This document shows, in pieces, positions 14,788 through 22,254 of a DNA stretch of 22,974 nt. The position numbers and the translations under genes were made by a program. Numbering within the stretch: the first letter of the stretch is position 1; every line of letters begins with the position of its first letter. The stretch is from a virus, in IMG/VR virus record IMGVR_UViG_3300048029_000176, positions 1 to 22,974 of that record; one strand, 5' to 3'. The notes under the pieces are model-generated. The model searched no databases. It saw only the letters and a list, made by a program, of their open reading frames with translations, and was not told the origin of the DNA.

Positions 14788-16503
14788 CTATCTAATTTTA
14801 CTAAAGTTCTTATCTTTGATAAACTCAATCTTTCTATCAAAGATTGAATCCTCAAGTTCTCCCTTATGGGATATTACAAATACTTTTGTATCTTCCTGCA
14901 AAGTATACAGTATTTTCATTAAATTGTCAACCCCTTCCATATCTAAAGATGAATCAAATGTTTCATCAAGTACCAGAAGATTGGTTGCTACACTATTTTT
15001 CATCTTAGCGATTTGTCGCCAAGTAAATAATAATGACAGGTCAATTCTTTGTTTTTCACCTTCTGAAAAAGAATCATAAGTAAAAGCATCACGGTGACGA
15101 GAACGAATAGTCTCTACGAAACTTTCGTCTAAGTCAAAGTGAACAAAGAAATCTAGTGTCTGTAAATATTGATTAGTCAATTTATTTATTACAGGTAAAT
15201 ATTGTTTTATTATTTTTGATTTGATACCAGTATCTCTTAACAGTTCACCACTTACTTGATGATAAGAAAACTGTTCATTCAATTTATATTTTTCGTCTTG
15301 ATGCTTTTCTTTCTCTTTTCTATATTCTTCTAGGTCTGCATTCGCATCTGATAAATCGCCACTTGATTCTATTTTAGAATCTATTTCATTTCTTAATGAA
15401 TCAATTACTTTATTTAATTTATCAATAGTTTTATTATTACCAGATATCTCTGAATTATATTTTGCACAATCATCAATCGTATCTTGAAATAGTTGTATTG
15501 ATTTTTTATAGTTTTCTCTTTCTGTATCTGATTTATCTAAACCTACTTTTAAATCGTCTAGTCTTTTTTTAGTTGTCTTTATTTTTTCTCGTTTTAATTT
15601 CAAGTCTATTTCTTGACTACATGTAGGACATTCATCGTTTTCAGAAAAGAATTTATGTTCTTTCTTAACAACTTTAAATTGTGCATTTATATTTGCGACA
15701 GTTTCTTCAAACCTCTCTTTTACTTTTATTACAGAACTTTGCATGTCTATTGCAGGTTGTAATGACATATCAACTTGTTTAGTTAATTCTATATTTTTAT
15801 CATTCAGTACTCTAATGTCTTCTTGAGTAGAAACAATCATGTCTTCTTTTTCTTTTCTAAACTGTGCATTTACACTTGCTATATCTCTTAGATATTTTTT
15901 CTGTGCATTTATTTTTGAATCAACTAGATTAATATCATTTTCGTTTTGTGTAATCTTTTCTCTTAAGATTGATATCTTTTCTTTTAACAATTGATTCATT
16001 ATAGAAAACATATTAATATCGAGTAGGTCTTCGATTACACCTCTACGTTGTTGTGAGGATAACTGCATAAAAGGTATAAAACTCGAAGACCCTAAAACTA
16101 CAATTTGGTGAAAAGATTTATGATTTAATTTGAGAATGTTTTTCTCTAGCATTGCCTGATAGTCTGTAACATGAGAGTTTTGATTTGCCATGTTACCATC
16201 TATCCAGACTTCAAACTTATTTGGTTTGATTGTTCTAACTATTTTAAATTGTTTTTTGCCGATTCTAAATTCTACTTCGACTACAGTACCTTTCTGATTG
16301 ACAGAATTAACTAACTGCATTTTAGATATCTTACGATGTGGTTTACCAAACAACCCAAAAGATATCGCATCTAACATTGTAGATTTACCAGCACCATTTT
16401 GTCCGACTACTAATGTAGTTGGTGTTTTTTCAAAATCGATTTCTGTAAAGTTGTTACCGGTACTAAGAAAATTCTTGTACCTCAATTTCTCAAAATGTAT
16501 CAT
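14788..16503 (-). CDS. 46: Recombination endonuclease subunit, T4 gp46-like (Rad50/SbcC family)
   Basis: ATPase partner of gp47 in the Mre11/Rad50-like complex that resects double-strand ends and breaks down host DNA. In the 571 aa (T4: 560): Walker A GQNGAGKS near residues 34-41, long coiled coils, the zinc hook CPTC near the middle, the ABC signature SEGEKQRID, and Walker B LLVLDETFDSSLD. The head and hook layout is complete. ATG at 16503 has no clear Shine-Dalgarno; the start is set by the family N-terminus (MIHFEKLRYKNFLSTG). Confidence 0.96.
   Translation of the reverse strand: MIHFEKLRYKNFLSTGNNFTEIDFEKTPTTLVVGQNGAGKSTMLDAISFGLFGKPHRKISKMQLVNSVNQKGTVVEVEFRIGKKQFKIVRTIKPNKFEVWIDGNMANQNSHVTDYQAMLEKNILKLNHKSFHQIVVLGSSSFIPFMQLSSQQRRGVIEDLLDINMFSIMNQLLKEKISILREKITQNENDINLVDSKINAQKKYLRDIASVNAQFRKEKEDMIVSTQEDIRVLNDKNIELTKQVDMSLQPAIDMQSSVIKVKERFEETVANINAQFKVVKKEHKFFSENDECPTCSQEIDLKLKREKIKTTKKRLDDLKVGLDKSDTERENYKKSIQLFQDTIDDCAKYNSEISGNNKTIDKLNKVIDSLRNEIDSKIESSGDLSDANADLEEYRKEKEKHQDEKYKLNEQFSYHQVSGELLRDTGIKSKIIKQYLPVINKLTNQYLQTLDFFVHFDLDESFVETIRSRHRDAFTYDSFSEGEKQRIDLSLLFTWRQIAKMKNSVATNLLVLDETFDSSLDMEGVDNLMKILYTLQEDTKVFVISHKGELEDSIFDRKIEFIKDKNFSKIR
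14902..14930 (-). promoter_or_regulatory. Internal promoter within gp46 for gp45
   Basis: Minus strand TTGACA (14930-14925), 17 bases, TATACT (14907-14902; five of six consensus bases). It lies in the 3' part of gp46 and would start transcription near 14895, giving extra gp45 mRNA with a leader of about 117 bases. The flank GGTTGACAATTTA is shared with the promoter at 22168-22196. Confidence 0.65.
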
Positions 16504-16539
16504 AAATTATATTGTTTCTTTATTTTTTCTGGTATGGGT

Positions 16540-16689
16540 TCATGAAATGGAATCCCGTTCATCGTTCTCACTTTCATTTCTAGAATTAGATTTCTGTTTT
16601 TTCCTGAATATTCTTTCGTAGTTTTCTTCATATTTTTTCCTGTCAGTTGGTCTTTGTTTTGAACCTTTACCACCATGCCACTTGCTCAT
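16540..16689 (-). CDS. Small basic phage protein (49 aa)
   Basis: ATG at 16689 overlaps the gp47 stop as ATGA and the frame ends with TGA at 16540-16542. The peptide MSKWHGGKGSKQRPTDRKKY followed by EENYERIF resembles a short basic protein I recall as widespread in tailed phages (MSKWHGGKGS...), function unknown. The C-terminal half is a charged low-complexity tail. It fills most of the 182-base gap between gp47 and gp46. Confidence 0.75.
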   Translation of the reverse strand: MSKWHGGKGSKQRPTDRKKYEENYERIFRKKQKSNSRNESENDERDSIS

Positions 16690-17744
16690 TGTATTTCAAG
16701 ATTCTGTGCCTCTGTCATCAAAGATGATATTTCTCTTTTAATTCTATTTTTATCTAAATCAGTTTGTACTGAGTCGATGTAATTATACACTACTGTTTCA
16801 GTATTGTCAATGTTTATTTCGCCGTCATCTACATTTGTGCCAATAAACTCAGAAAAGTCTTCTGCAATTTTTAGTTCATGTATTTTTTGACTTTGTATTC
16901 TATCAACAAATCTTTCAAACTTGTAACTATCACCTTTGTTGACTACAATTAGTTTTACAAATTTATTATCTAGATATCTTAAATCTTGAAAGTCATTTAT
17001 CTTTTCGTGGTCATAATATATTTTTTCAAAGATAGTGTTTGGATTTAGTATTGCTTCTATTTCTCTTGTTTCAGTATCAAGAACATGAAAGTATTTTTTA
17101 TCGCCACAATCATTCCAGAAGAACTCCATTTGTGCCCCTAGATAATGTATGTTACCCTGAGAAGACTTAGCATGAAAATGTCCAGTCAATACCATTTCGA
17201 ATCTATCAAATAATTTTCTATCCATACCGTCATGTGCTGGCATACCTCGATACATGTCAAAACCAATTAGTTCTAAGTGGGCACCAATGATAGATGCATT
17301 ACAATTGTTAATAAACTCTAGTGATTCTTTTTCATTGTCATCTGCAATCCATGGCACTAGACCTATTTTTAATCCATCATAATCCATGACAGTAGGTTTT
17401 TGAATGATATTTACTTCATTCATATAGTGACCTTGTAATTCTTTTAGTGAGTTCAACTCATTCGTGTTTTTAAAATAAGTGTCGTGATTACCTAGAATAA
17501 TGTCCATAGTCATACCATATTCTCTTAGTTTCTCAAGAAATATTTTACGATTATGATTTAAGCATTTGAAATTGACTGTTTTACGATTATCGTAGTAATC
17601 ACCAAGATGTAATATTCTTGTAATGTTGTTTTCTAGTAAATAGGGAAAGAATACATCACGATAAAATAATTCTTGATAGTCCATAAATATATCAGAAGAA
17701 TTACGAATACCGCAATGGGTATCATTTAAGATAGCAATTTTCAT
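16686..17744 (-). CDS. 47: Recombination endonuclease subunit, T4 gp47-like (Mre11/SbcD family)
   Basis: The nuclease of the gp46/gp47 complex (352 aa; T4: 339). Calcineurin-like phosphoesterase motifs are all visible: NDTHCG near residues 7-12 (D-x-H), LGDYYDNR (G-D), LGNHD (G-N-H-D), and GHFHA (G-H-x-H). I chose ATG at 17744 rather than the longer frame from 17798, because GAGGAA lies six bases upstream and MKIAILNDTH is the family start. The longer form would also begin upstream of the predicted transcription start. Confidence 0.95.
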   Translation of the reverse strand: MKIAILNDTHCGIRNSSDIFMDYQELFYRDVFFPYLLENNITRILHLGDYYDNRKTVNFKCLNHNRKIFLEKLREYGMTMDIILGNHDTYFKNTNELNSLKELQGHYMNEVNIIQKPTVMDYDGLKIGLVPWIADDNEKESLEFINNCNASIIGAHLELIGFDMYRGMPAHDGMDRKLFDRFEMVLTGHFHAKSSQGNIHYLGAQMEFFWNDCGDKKYFHVLDTETREIEAILNPNTIFEKIYYDHEKINDFQDLRYLDNKFVKLIVVNKGDSYKFERFVDRIQSQKIHELKIAEDFSEFIGTNVDDGEINIDNTETVVYNYIDSVQTDLDKNRIKREISSLMTEAQNLEIQ

Positions 17745-17769
17745 TGAATGTTCCTCACAATTGTGTAGT

Positions 17770-17798
17770 ATTATATATATCTCGGCAACTTTTGTCAA
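17770..17798 (-). promoter_or_regulatory. Sigma70-type promoter for gp47-gp46-gp45
   Basis: Minus strand TTGACA (17798-17793), 17 bases, TATAAT (17775-17770). The predicted start is near 17763, with GAGGAA and the gp47 ATG just downstream. The -35 and its upstream flank (TTGTCAACCACTAATTT on the plus strand, 17792-17808) recur with one mismatch at 22190-22206. Confidence 0.87.
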
Positions 17799-17823
17799 CC
17801 ACTAATTTGCAGGTTGTAAAATA

Positions 17824-17831
17824 TATAAATA
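17824..17831 (+). promoter_or_regulatory. T4-type late promoter box
   Basis: TATAAATA, an exact match to the T4 late promoter element recognised by gp55 with the gp45 clamp. In T4 spacing the start would be at about 17837, which is the A of the ATG of the structural gene. No -35 is needed for this class. Confidence 0.7.
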
Positions 17832-17836
17832 GATGT

Positions 17837-18373
17837 ATGGCAGTAAACTCAACAGTACAAGTAGATGACCAGAATCTAACCACGAATCTAAATTATCTAC
17901 AACCAACTGGATTTAAACTTTTAATAGATAGAGTTAAATATCCTAATTTAGAATACTTTTGTCAAGGTGTTGCACACCCGAGTGTTCAATTAAATCCTGT
18001 CGAGTTGCCTACAAGAAGAATTACATCTGTACCACTTGCTGGTGATAAAATAACTCATGGTGAAATTACATTTACAATAATACTTGATGAAAACATGACT
18101 GGTTATAATGAAATGTTTAATTGGTTACAACGACTAGTAAATGATGGACAAGTAAATCCTATACAAAGAAATACTAAATTTCCAACTTATGCAGATATAA
18201 CTCTTGCAATATTATCGAGTCACAATAACACAACTCAAAAAATTAGATACAAAGATTGTTTACCTACTGGTTTAGGTGCTATAAACTTTGTTACTACGAC
18301 TGGTTCAGTAACGTACTTAACTTTTGATGCTACGTTTAGATTTAGTCAATTTGAGATAATCGCACAAACCTAA
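17837..18373 (+). CDS. Virion structural protein, probably tail-tube-like (gp19-type fold)
   Basis: A 178-aa protein with YLQPTGFKLLIDRVKYPNLEYF near the N-terminus, RRITSVPLAGDKIT in the middle and a beta-rich C-terminus ending FDATFRFSQFEI. The pattern (beta strands, R-x-I-x-V-x-G-D, a helix such as NEMFNWLQRLVNDG, and a final strand) resembles T4 gp19/gp54-type tube proteins (T4 gp19 has RKINVAGDRTFDDW, 163 aa). I place it as a tube or baseplate-tube relative rather than a definite gp19. The ATG at 17837 is used, since the upstream part of the frame covers the gp47 promoter. It sits behind a late box, as expected for a structural gene. Confidence 0.7.
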   Translation: MAVNSTVQVDDQNLTTNLNYLQPTGFKLLIDRVKYPNLEYFCQGVAHPSVQLNPVELPTRRITSVPLAGDKITHGEITFTIILDENMTGYNEMFNWLQRLVNDGQVNPIQRNTKFPTYADITLAILSSHNNTTQKIRYKDCLPTGLGAINFVTTTGSVTYLTFDATFRFSQFEIIAQT

Positions 18374-18374
18374 T

Positions 18375-19460
18375 ATGAAAATAATAAAAACTCAAACTCC
18401 AAAAAACATAGTCGAATATAACGGAGAGGAATATCCTGCAAACTTAGACCCAACAGATGTTGTTGAAATTTTTCAAACACCTTTAACTGGTTCTTATAAC
18501 TGGGATTATACTGTTCAAGATAATCGTATTAAAAAACTATATGAATTAGGTAAAGAACTTAATTGGAATGTAGAAGTCGATGTTGACTGGTCACCAGAAT
18601 TAAATGATACAATGCCAGATGGTGAGTTCGAACATAAAGATGCTCAGTGGATAAATCACCCACAATATAAAACTTGGGATAGAATGAGACGTGAAGAGTT
18701 TTTTAACGATTTAGATAGTTGGGGAACAAGTCAGTTTCTTCATGGCGAACAGGGCGCATTATTAGTTGCAAGTCAATTAACATCATGTGCGCCAACATTT
18801 AATGCAAAACTATATGCGGCCTCTCAAACTTTTGATGAAGCAAGACACGTTGAAGCATTTAATAAGTATATTCAAACAAGATTAGGAAAAAGATGGCCAG
18901 TTGGTAGAGCATTAAAAGGTTTACTAGATAAAATACTTACTGACCCTAGATGGGATTTAAAATTTATCGGTATGCAAGTAATTATTGAAGGTCTTGCACT
19001 AGCGGCCTTTCAAGCGGCAAAAGAAGGTACTAATGACCCAGTTTATAAACAAATGTTAGAATATATTATAAGAGACGAAGCAAGACACGTTACTTTTGGT
19101 ATAAATTATTTGACTGATTTTGTGCAAACACTTTCAGAAGAAGAACAAATGGATAGAGCAAAGTTTGCCTTAGAGGCATGTACTGTCAGCAGAAACAGAT
19201 TAAAAGCATATGAAGTATGGAATAAATATGGTCTAAATATAGAAGAGACAGAAGAGTATGAAAAAGGTCATGTATTTCAAACTCAGTTTCAAGATGTATT
19301 ATTCAGTAGAATAATGCCGAATCTTAAAAAGATAGGACTATTACGAGAAGAACTTACGCCTGAATATGAGAAACTAGGTGTTATGGGTTATGCAGAAGGT
19401 GATAGTGATTATGAAACAAGTTGGGAAGAACTTAGTAAACCATTGAAGGAGGCAGTATGA
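18375..19460 (+). CDS. Di-iron carboxylate (ferritin-like) oxygenase-type protein
   Basis: A 361-aa helical protein with a complete di-iron ligand set: Glu125 (HGEQGALL), Glu155 and His158 in DEARHVEAF, Glu205 (IIEGLALAAF), and Glu235 and His238 in RDEARHVTFG. The E...ExxH...E...ExxH pattern is that of ferritin-like oxygenases, AurF-type N-oxygenases and R2-like proteins. It is not the phage ribonucleotide reductase beta subunit as far as I can judge. Substrate is unknown; it is probably an auxiliary metabolic gene taken from a bacterial host. The start at 18375 follows the tail gene stop by one base and has no Shine-Dalgarno, so coupling is likely. Confidence 0.8.
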   Translation: MKIIKTQTPKNIVEYNGEEYPANLDPTDVVEIFQTPLTGSYNWDYTVQDNRIKKLYELGKELNWNVEVDVDWSPELNDTMPDGEFEHKDAQWINHPQYKTWDRMRREEFFNDLDSWGTSQFLHGEQGALLVASQLTSCAPTFNAKLYAASQTFDEARHVEAFNKYIQTRLGKRWPVGRALKGLLDKILTDPRWDLKFIGMQVIIEGLALAAFQAAKEGTNDPVYKQMLEYIIRDEARHVTFGINYLTDFVQTLSEEEQMDRAKFALEACTVSRNRLKAYEVWNKYGLNIEETEEYEKGHVFQTQFQDVLFSRIMPNLKKIGLLREELTPEYEKLGVMGYAEGDSDYETSWEELSKPLKEAV

Positions 19461-19657
19461 CAAGTGAAATAATTGATGTGTTAATTAAACAATGCGAAGC
19501 GGGCATTGAAAGACATAAAATGAATGTAAGAGTGCTAACTGAAAAAAGAGTTGGTCTTGCAGAACATGGTGATTTAATAGTGACTATTGAAGAAGAACTA
19601 GACAAGATTGCACACTACGAAGATAGACTAGAAGTACTAAAAAAACACTTTACATAA
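19457..19657 (+). CDS. Small coiled-coil hypothetical protein (66 aa)
   Basis: A 66-aa helical protein with heptad-like spacing (IIDVLIKQCEAGIERHKMNV... YEDRLEVLKKHF), suggesting a short coiled coil. The start is very well supported: AAGGAGG just before the ATG at 19457, which overlaps the previous stop as ATGA. No family is recognised. Confidence 0.8.
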   Translation: MTSEIIDVLIKQCEAGIERHKMNVRVLTEKRVGLAEHGDLIVTIEEELDKIAHYEDRLEVLKKHFT

Positions 19658-19677
19658 TCTGCCTAATACTGTATAAT
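19649..19677 (+). promoter_or_regulatory. Sigma70-type promoter for uvsY-uvsW
   Basis: TTTACA (19649-19654), 17 bases, TATAAT (19672-19677). Expected start is near 19684, giving a 17-base leader with AGGAA before uvsY. The -35 overlaps the end of the 66-aa gene. Confidence 0.75.
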
Positions 19678-19683
19678 AGGCAG
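19659..19683 (+). terminator. Hairpin overlapping the uvsY promoter
   Basis: A 7-bp inverted repeat CTGCCTA (19659-19665) and TAGGCAG (19677-19683) with an 11-base loop containing most of the -10 box, followed by TTTATAG. It could act as a weak terminator for the upstream genes. The T-run is short, so the call is tentative. Confidence 0.4.
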
Positions 19684-19700
19684 TTTATAGGAAATATATT

Positions 19701-20150
19701 ATGGTAAATTTAGAATCAATACTTGCAGAGTGGAAAGAAGATTCACAGATATCAAAAAATCAATTAGATGAAGTATCTAGAATCACACCTGCATTGCACT
19801 CAAAATATCTAGAGTATCTTTCACTTACTAAACTCAGATTAAAAAGAGCAGAGTTTGACCAGAAAAATCTGTTAAAAGAAAAATGGTTATATTACGAAGG
19901 TAAAATGCCACAAGAAGATATAGAGAAAAGAGGTTGGAAAGCAGACCCATATGATGGACTTGTTATCACAACAAAAGGTCAGAAAGAAAATTGGTATGAT
20001 ACTGATAAAGAGATTCAAGATTCTGAATTAAAGTTGCAATATTTACAGACAACTATTGAAACACTAACTGAAATAGTAAACAATCTTACATGGCGACATC
20101 AAACGATATCGAACATGATTAAGTGGAGACAATTCGAAACTGGAATATAA
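19701..20150 (+). CDS. uvsY: Recombination mediator UvsY
   Basis: UvsY loads UvsX onto single-stranded DNA coated with the phage SSB. The 149-aa protein (T4: 137) shows the UvsY layout: an N-terminal LESILAEWKEDSQISKNQLDEVS segment, LHSKYLEYLSLTKLRLKRAE, KEKWLYYEGKMPQED, and a C-terminal helix ending IKWRQFETG (T4 ends QDMRAFEAGK). ATG at 19701 has AGGAA upstream and its own promoter. It is immediately followed by uvsW through a TAATG overlap, as expected for a recombination pair. Confidence 0.9.
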   Translation: MVNLESILAEWKEDSQISKNQLDEVSRITPALHSKYLEYLSLTKLRLKRAEFDQKNLLKEKWLYYEGKMPQEDIEKRGWKADPYDGLVITTKGQKENWYDTDKEIQDSELKLQYLQTTIETLTEIVNNLTWRHQTISNMIKWRQFETGI

Positions 20151-21646
20151 TGCGACCTGCAAATACTATAGAGATTGGTCTCAAAGACCATTCGATGATG
20201 TTGATAGATGCCGAAGGGCATCAACTCAAAGAATTATCTGAATACTTTTCATTCTTTGTCCCTGGGCATAGATATATGCCAGCATTTAAACGTAGAGTCT
20301 GGGATGGCAAAATAAGATTATTTAATCAAATGACACGTGAGTTAAATGTCGGTCTATATCCACATATAAAGAAGTTTGCTCTAGACAGAATGTACCCAAT
20401 TCAACTTGTCGATAATGACGAGTATGGACACCCCGAAGTAAAAAATAAAATACAACACAAGTCTTTAATAAAGTATCTTGATAGTTTAGATGCGCCATTT
20501 GAAATAAGAGATTATCAGTACGATGCAATATCGCATGGTATAGAAAACAAAAGATGTTTATTATTATCGCCAACTGGTAGTGGTAAATCATTTATTATTT
20601 ACAATTTATTACGTTGGTACTATGATAATCACGACAAGAAAATGTTAGTTATTGTTCCGACAACAAGTTTAGTAGAGCAATTATATAAAGACTTCTATGA
20701 ATATGGGTTTGATGTTGACAATGAAGTGCATCGTATTTATTCTGGTAAAGATAAAGTGACTGACAAACGTATTATCATTTCTACGTGGCAATCTATCTAT
20801 CGACTTAAGTTTGATTGGTTCGAACAGTTTGGTGCAGTCTTTGGTGATGAAGTGCATTTATTTAAAGCAAAATCATTAACTGGTGTAATGAACAAATGTA
20901 AGAATGCAGAATATCGTTTTGGTACTACGGGTACACTGGACGGTACAGAAACAAATAAATTAGTATTAGAAGGATTGTTTGGTCTAACTCATAAAGTAAT
21001 CGCAACACGTGATTTACAGGTACGTGGTACTCTTGCTGGTTTAGATATTAACGTTCTATTGTTAAGATATCATAATGACGTATGCCACATGATGAAAGGC
21101 AAGACATATGCAGAAGAAGTAGATTATATTGTACGCCACGAAAAACGAAATAACTTTATTAAGAATATGACACTAGATTTAAAAGGCAATACTTTAGTTT
21201 TATTTCAGTTTGTCGAAAAACATGGTAAAGAACTTTTCGAAATAATAAAGAAAGATGCAGACAAAGACCGAAAAGTTTTTTACGTATCTGGTGAAGTAGA
21301 TGCAAAAGACAGAGAACAAATAAGAGGTATAGTTGAAACACAAAAGAATGCGATTATTGTTGCATCATTAGGTACATTTAGTACAGGTATTAATATAAAG
21401 AATCTCCACAACATTGTTTTTGCATCGCCTAGCAAGAGTCAGATAAAAGTATTACAGTCGATTGGTCGTGGTTTGCGACAATCAGACGATGGCAGTAATA
21501 CAACTTTGTATGATATAGCAGACGATATGCATGTGAAGTCACATAAAAACTTTACATTGAGACATAGTGGAGAAAGAATAAAGATATATGCGAAAGAACA
21601 ATTTCCATATAAAATTATTCCTATCAATTTAAAAGGTGATAAATAG
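20150..21646 (+). CDS. uvsW: Recombination DNA/RNA helicase UvsW
   Basis: Superfamily 2 helicase (498 aa; T4: 503) that remodels stalled forks, R-loops and recombination intermediates, and in T4 helps move from origin to recombination-driven replication. What is seen: an N-terminal domain with FSFFVPGHRYMPAFKRRVWDGKIRL as in T4, motif I SPTGSGKS, motif II DEVH, a motif III-like TTGT, and motif VI QSIGRGLRQ. I chose ATG at 20150 (TAATG overlap with uvsY, TGGA upstream) over a GTG at 20123 inside uvsY. Confidence 0.95.
   Translation: MRPANTIEIGLKDHSMMLIDAEGHQLKELSEYFSFFVPGHRYMPAFKRRVWDGKIRLFNQMTRELNVGLYPHIKKFALDRMYPIQLVDNDEYGHPEVKNKIQHKSLIKYLDSLDAPFEIRDYQYDAISHGIENKRCLLLSPTGSGKSFIIYNLLRWYYDNHDKKMLVIVPTTSLVEQLYKDFYEYGFDVDNEVHRIYSGKDKVTDKRIIISTWQSIYRLKFDWFEQFGAVFGDEVHLFKAKSLTGVMNKCKNAEYRFGTTGTLDGTETNKLVLEGLFGLTHKVIATRDLQVRGTLAGLDINVLLLRYHNDVCHMMKGKTYAEEVDYIVRHEKRNNFIKNMTLDLKGNTLVLFQFVEKHGKELFEIIKKDADKDRKVFYVSGEVDAKDREQIRGIVETQKNAIIVASLGTFSTGINIKNLHNIVFASPSKSQIKVLQSIGRGLRQSDDGSNTTLYDIADDMHVKSHKNFTLRHSGERIKIYAKEQFPYKIIPINLKGDK
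21638..21645 (+). promoter_or_regulatory. Possible T4-type late promoter box
   Basis: GATAAATA, seven of eight bases of the late consensus TATAAATA, overlapping the uvsW stop. As at 17824, exactly five bases separate it from the next ATG (21651). It could be chance, because it reuses the codons GAT AAA TAG. Confidence 0.3.
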
Positions 21647-21650
21647 TATT

Positions 21651-22139
21651 ATGGAAGTAAAACATTTTAAGTTAGACACAGGAGAAGAACTTTTGTGCGA
21701 AGTGGTAGAATGGCATGATGAAGAAGGGTTTGAAGACGAAATAATAATTCGTAAAGCGGCCAAATTAGTTTACACTAAAACAACAACTGGTATACCTTTT
21801 TATTCACTACGCCCATGGATGGTGTATCAAGAAAACCTTTCAGATGTTATGACGTTAGACAGAAATCATATTGTCGGTATGGCAACGCCTCCAGATTATT
21901 TAATTATACAATGGGAAGATGCTATTCTAGATATGCAAGAACTTCATAATCAAAGACAGAAAGAAACATTTGCAAAAATGAAAAATTTTTATGAAAAAGC
22001 AAAAGATAAACCTGTATCAGAATTGATTGGAGATTTATTAGATAATATAAAAGAAAGTATACCGAAAGAAGAGTATGAAGATAATGTGATTGAATTATTT
22101 CCTAAAAAAGATGGTGATGATTCAGATACAATTCATTGA
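21651..22139 (+). CDS. Hypothetical protein, possibly LSm-like N-terminus (162 aa)
   Basis: A 162-aa acidic protein. Its N-terminus (HFKLDTGEELLCEVVEW... IIIRKAAKLVYTK) has the strand pattern of small Sm-like barrels seen in several phage hypotheticals. The middle contains IPFYSLRPWMVYQ and the C-terminal third is a charged helix with an acidic tail. I recall similar proteins beside uvsW in marine T4-like phages, but no function. The ATG at 21651 is preferred to GTG 21636, which lies within uvsW. Confidence 0.75.
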   Translation: MEVKHFKLDTGEELLCEVVEWHDEEGFEDEIIIRKAAKLVYTKTTTGIPFYSLRPWMVYQENLSDVMTLDRNHIVGMATPPDYLIIQWEDAILDMQELHNQRQKETFAKMKNFYEKAKDKPVSELIGDLLDNIKESIPKEEYEDNVIELFPKKDGDDSDTIH

Positions 22140-22167
22140 GTATTCAGCGCCCCGGCGAACTTTAAAG

Positions 22168-22196
22168 ATTATACCACACAAAACATAAATTGTCAA
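22168..22196 (-). promoter_or_regulatory. Orphan antisense sigma70-type promoter
   Basis: Minus strand TTGACA (22196-22191), 17 bases, TATAAT (22173-22168), both perfect. It points left into genes that are all on the plus strand, with a predicted start near 22161. The first bases of the RNA would form a compact GC-rich hairpin (22143-22159), then run antisense to the 162-aa gene. No ORF longer than a few codons follows, so an antisense or small RNA is the natural product. Confidence 0.75.
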
Positions 22197-22211
22197 CCAT
22201 TAATTTAAAGA

Positions 22212-22240
22212 TTGACTAAATATGTAACATAGAGTATAAT
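22212..22240 (+). promoter_or_regulatory. Sigma70-type promoter for gp55
   Basis: TTGACT (22212-22217), 17 bases, TATAAT (22235-22240). It is back-to-back with the antisense promoter, the two -35 boxes being 15 bases apart. Expected start is near 22247, so the GGAG at 22243-22246 would fall just outside the mRNA unless transcription starts a few bases earlier. Confidence 0.75.
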
Positions 22241-22254
22241 ATGGAGAAATGAAA

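Noticed and set aside
16506-16511. TATAAT on the minus strand just before the gp46 ATG
   Set aside because: No -35 at 17 or so bases upstream (TACCAG there), and the start would fall inside the coding region.
17744-17836. N-terminal extension of the tail-tube-like gene
   Set aside because: It covers the gp47 promoter and the late box and has no homologous-looking sequence; ATG 17837 is better.
20715-20743. TTGACA-N17-TATTCT on the plus strand inside uvsW
   Set aside because: Weak -10 match and no gene start downstream for nearly a kilobase.
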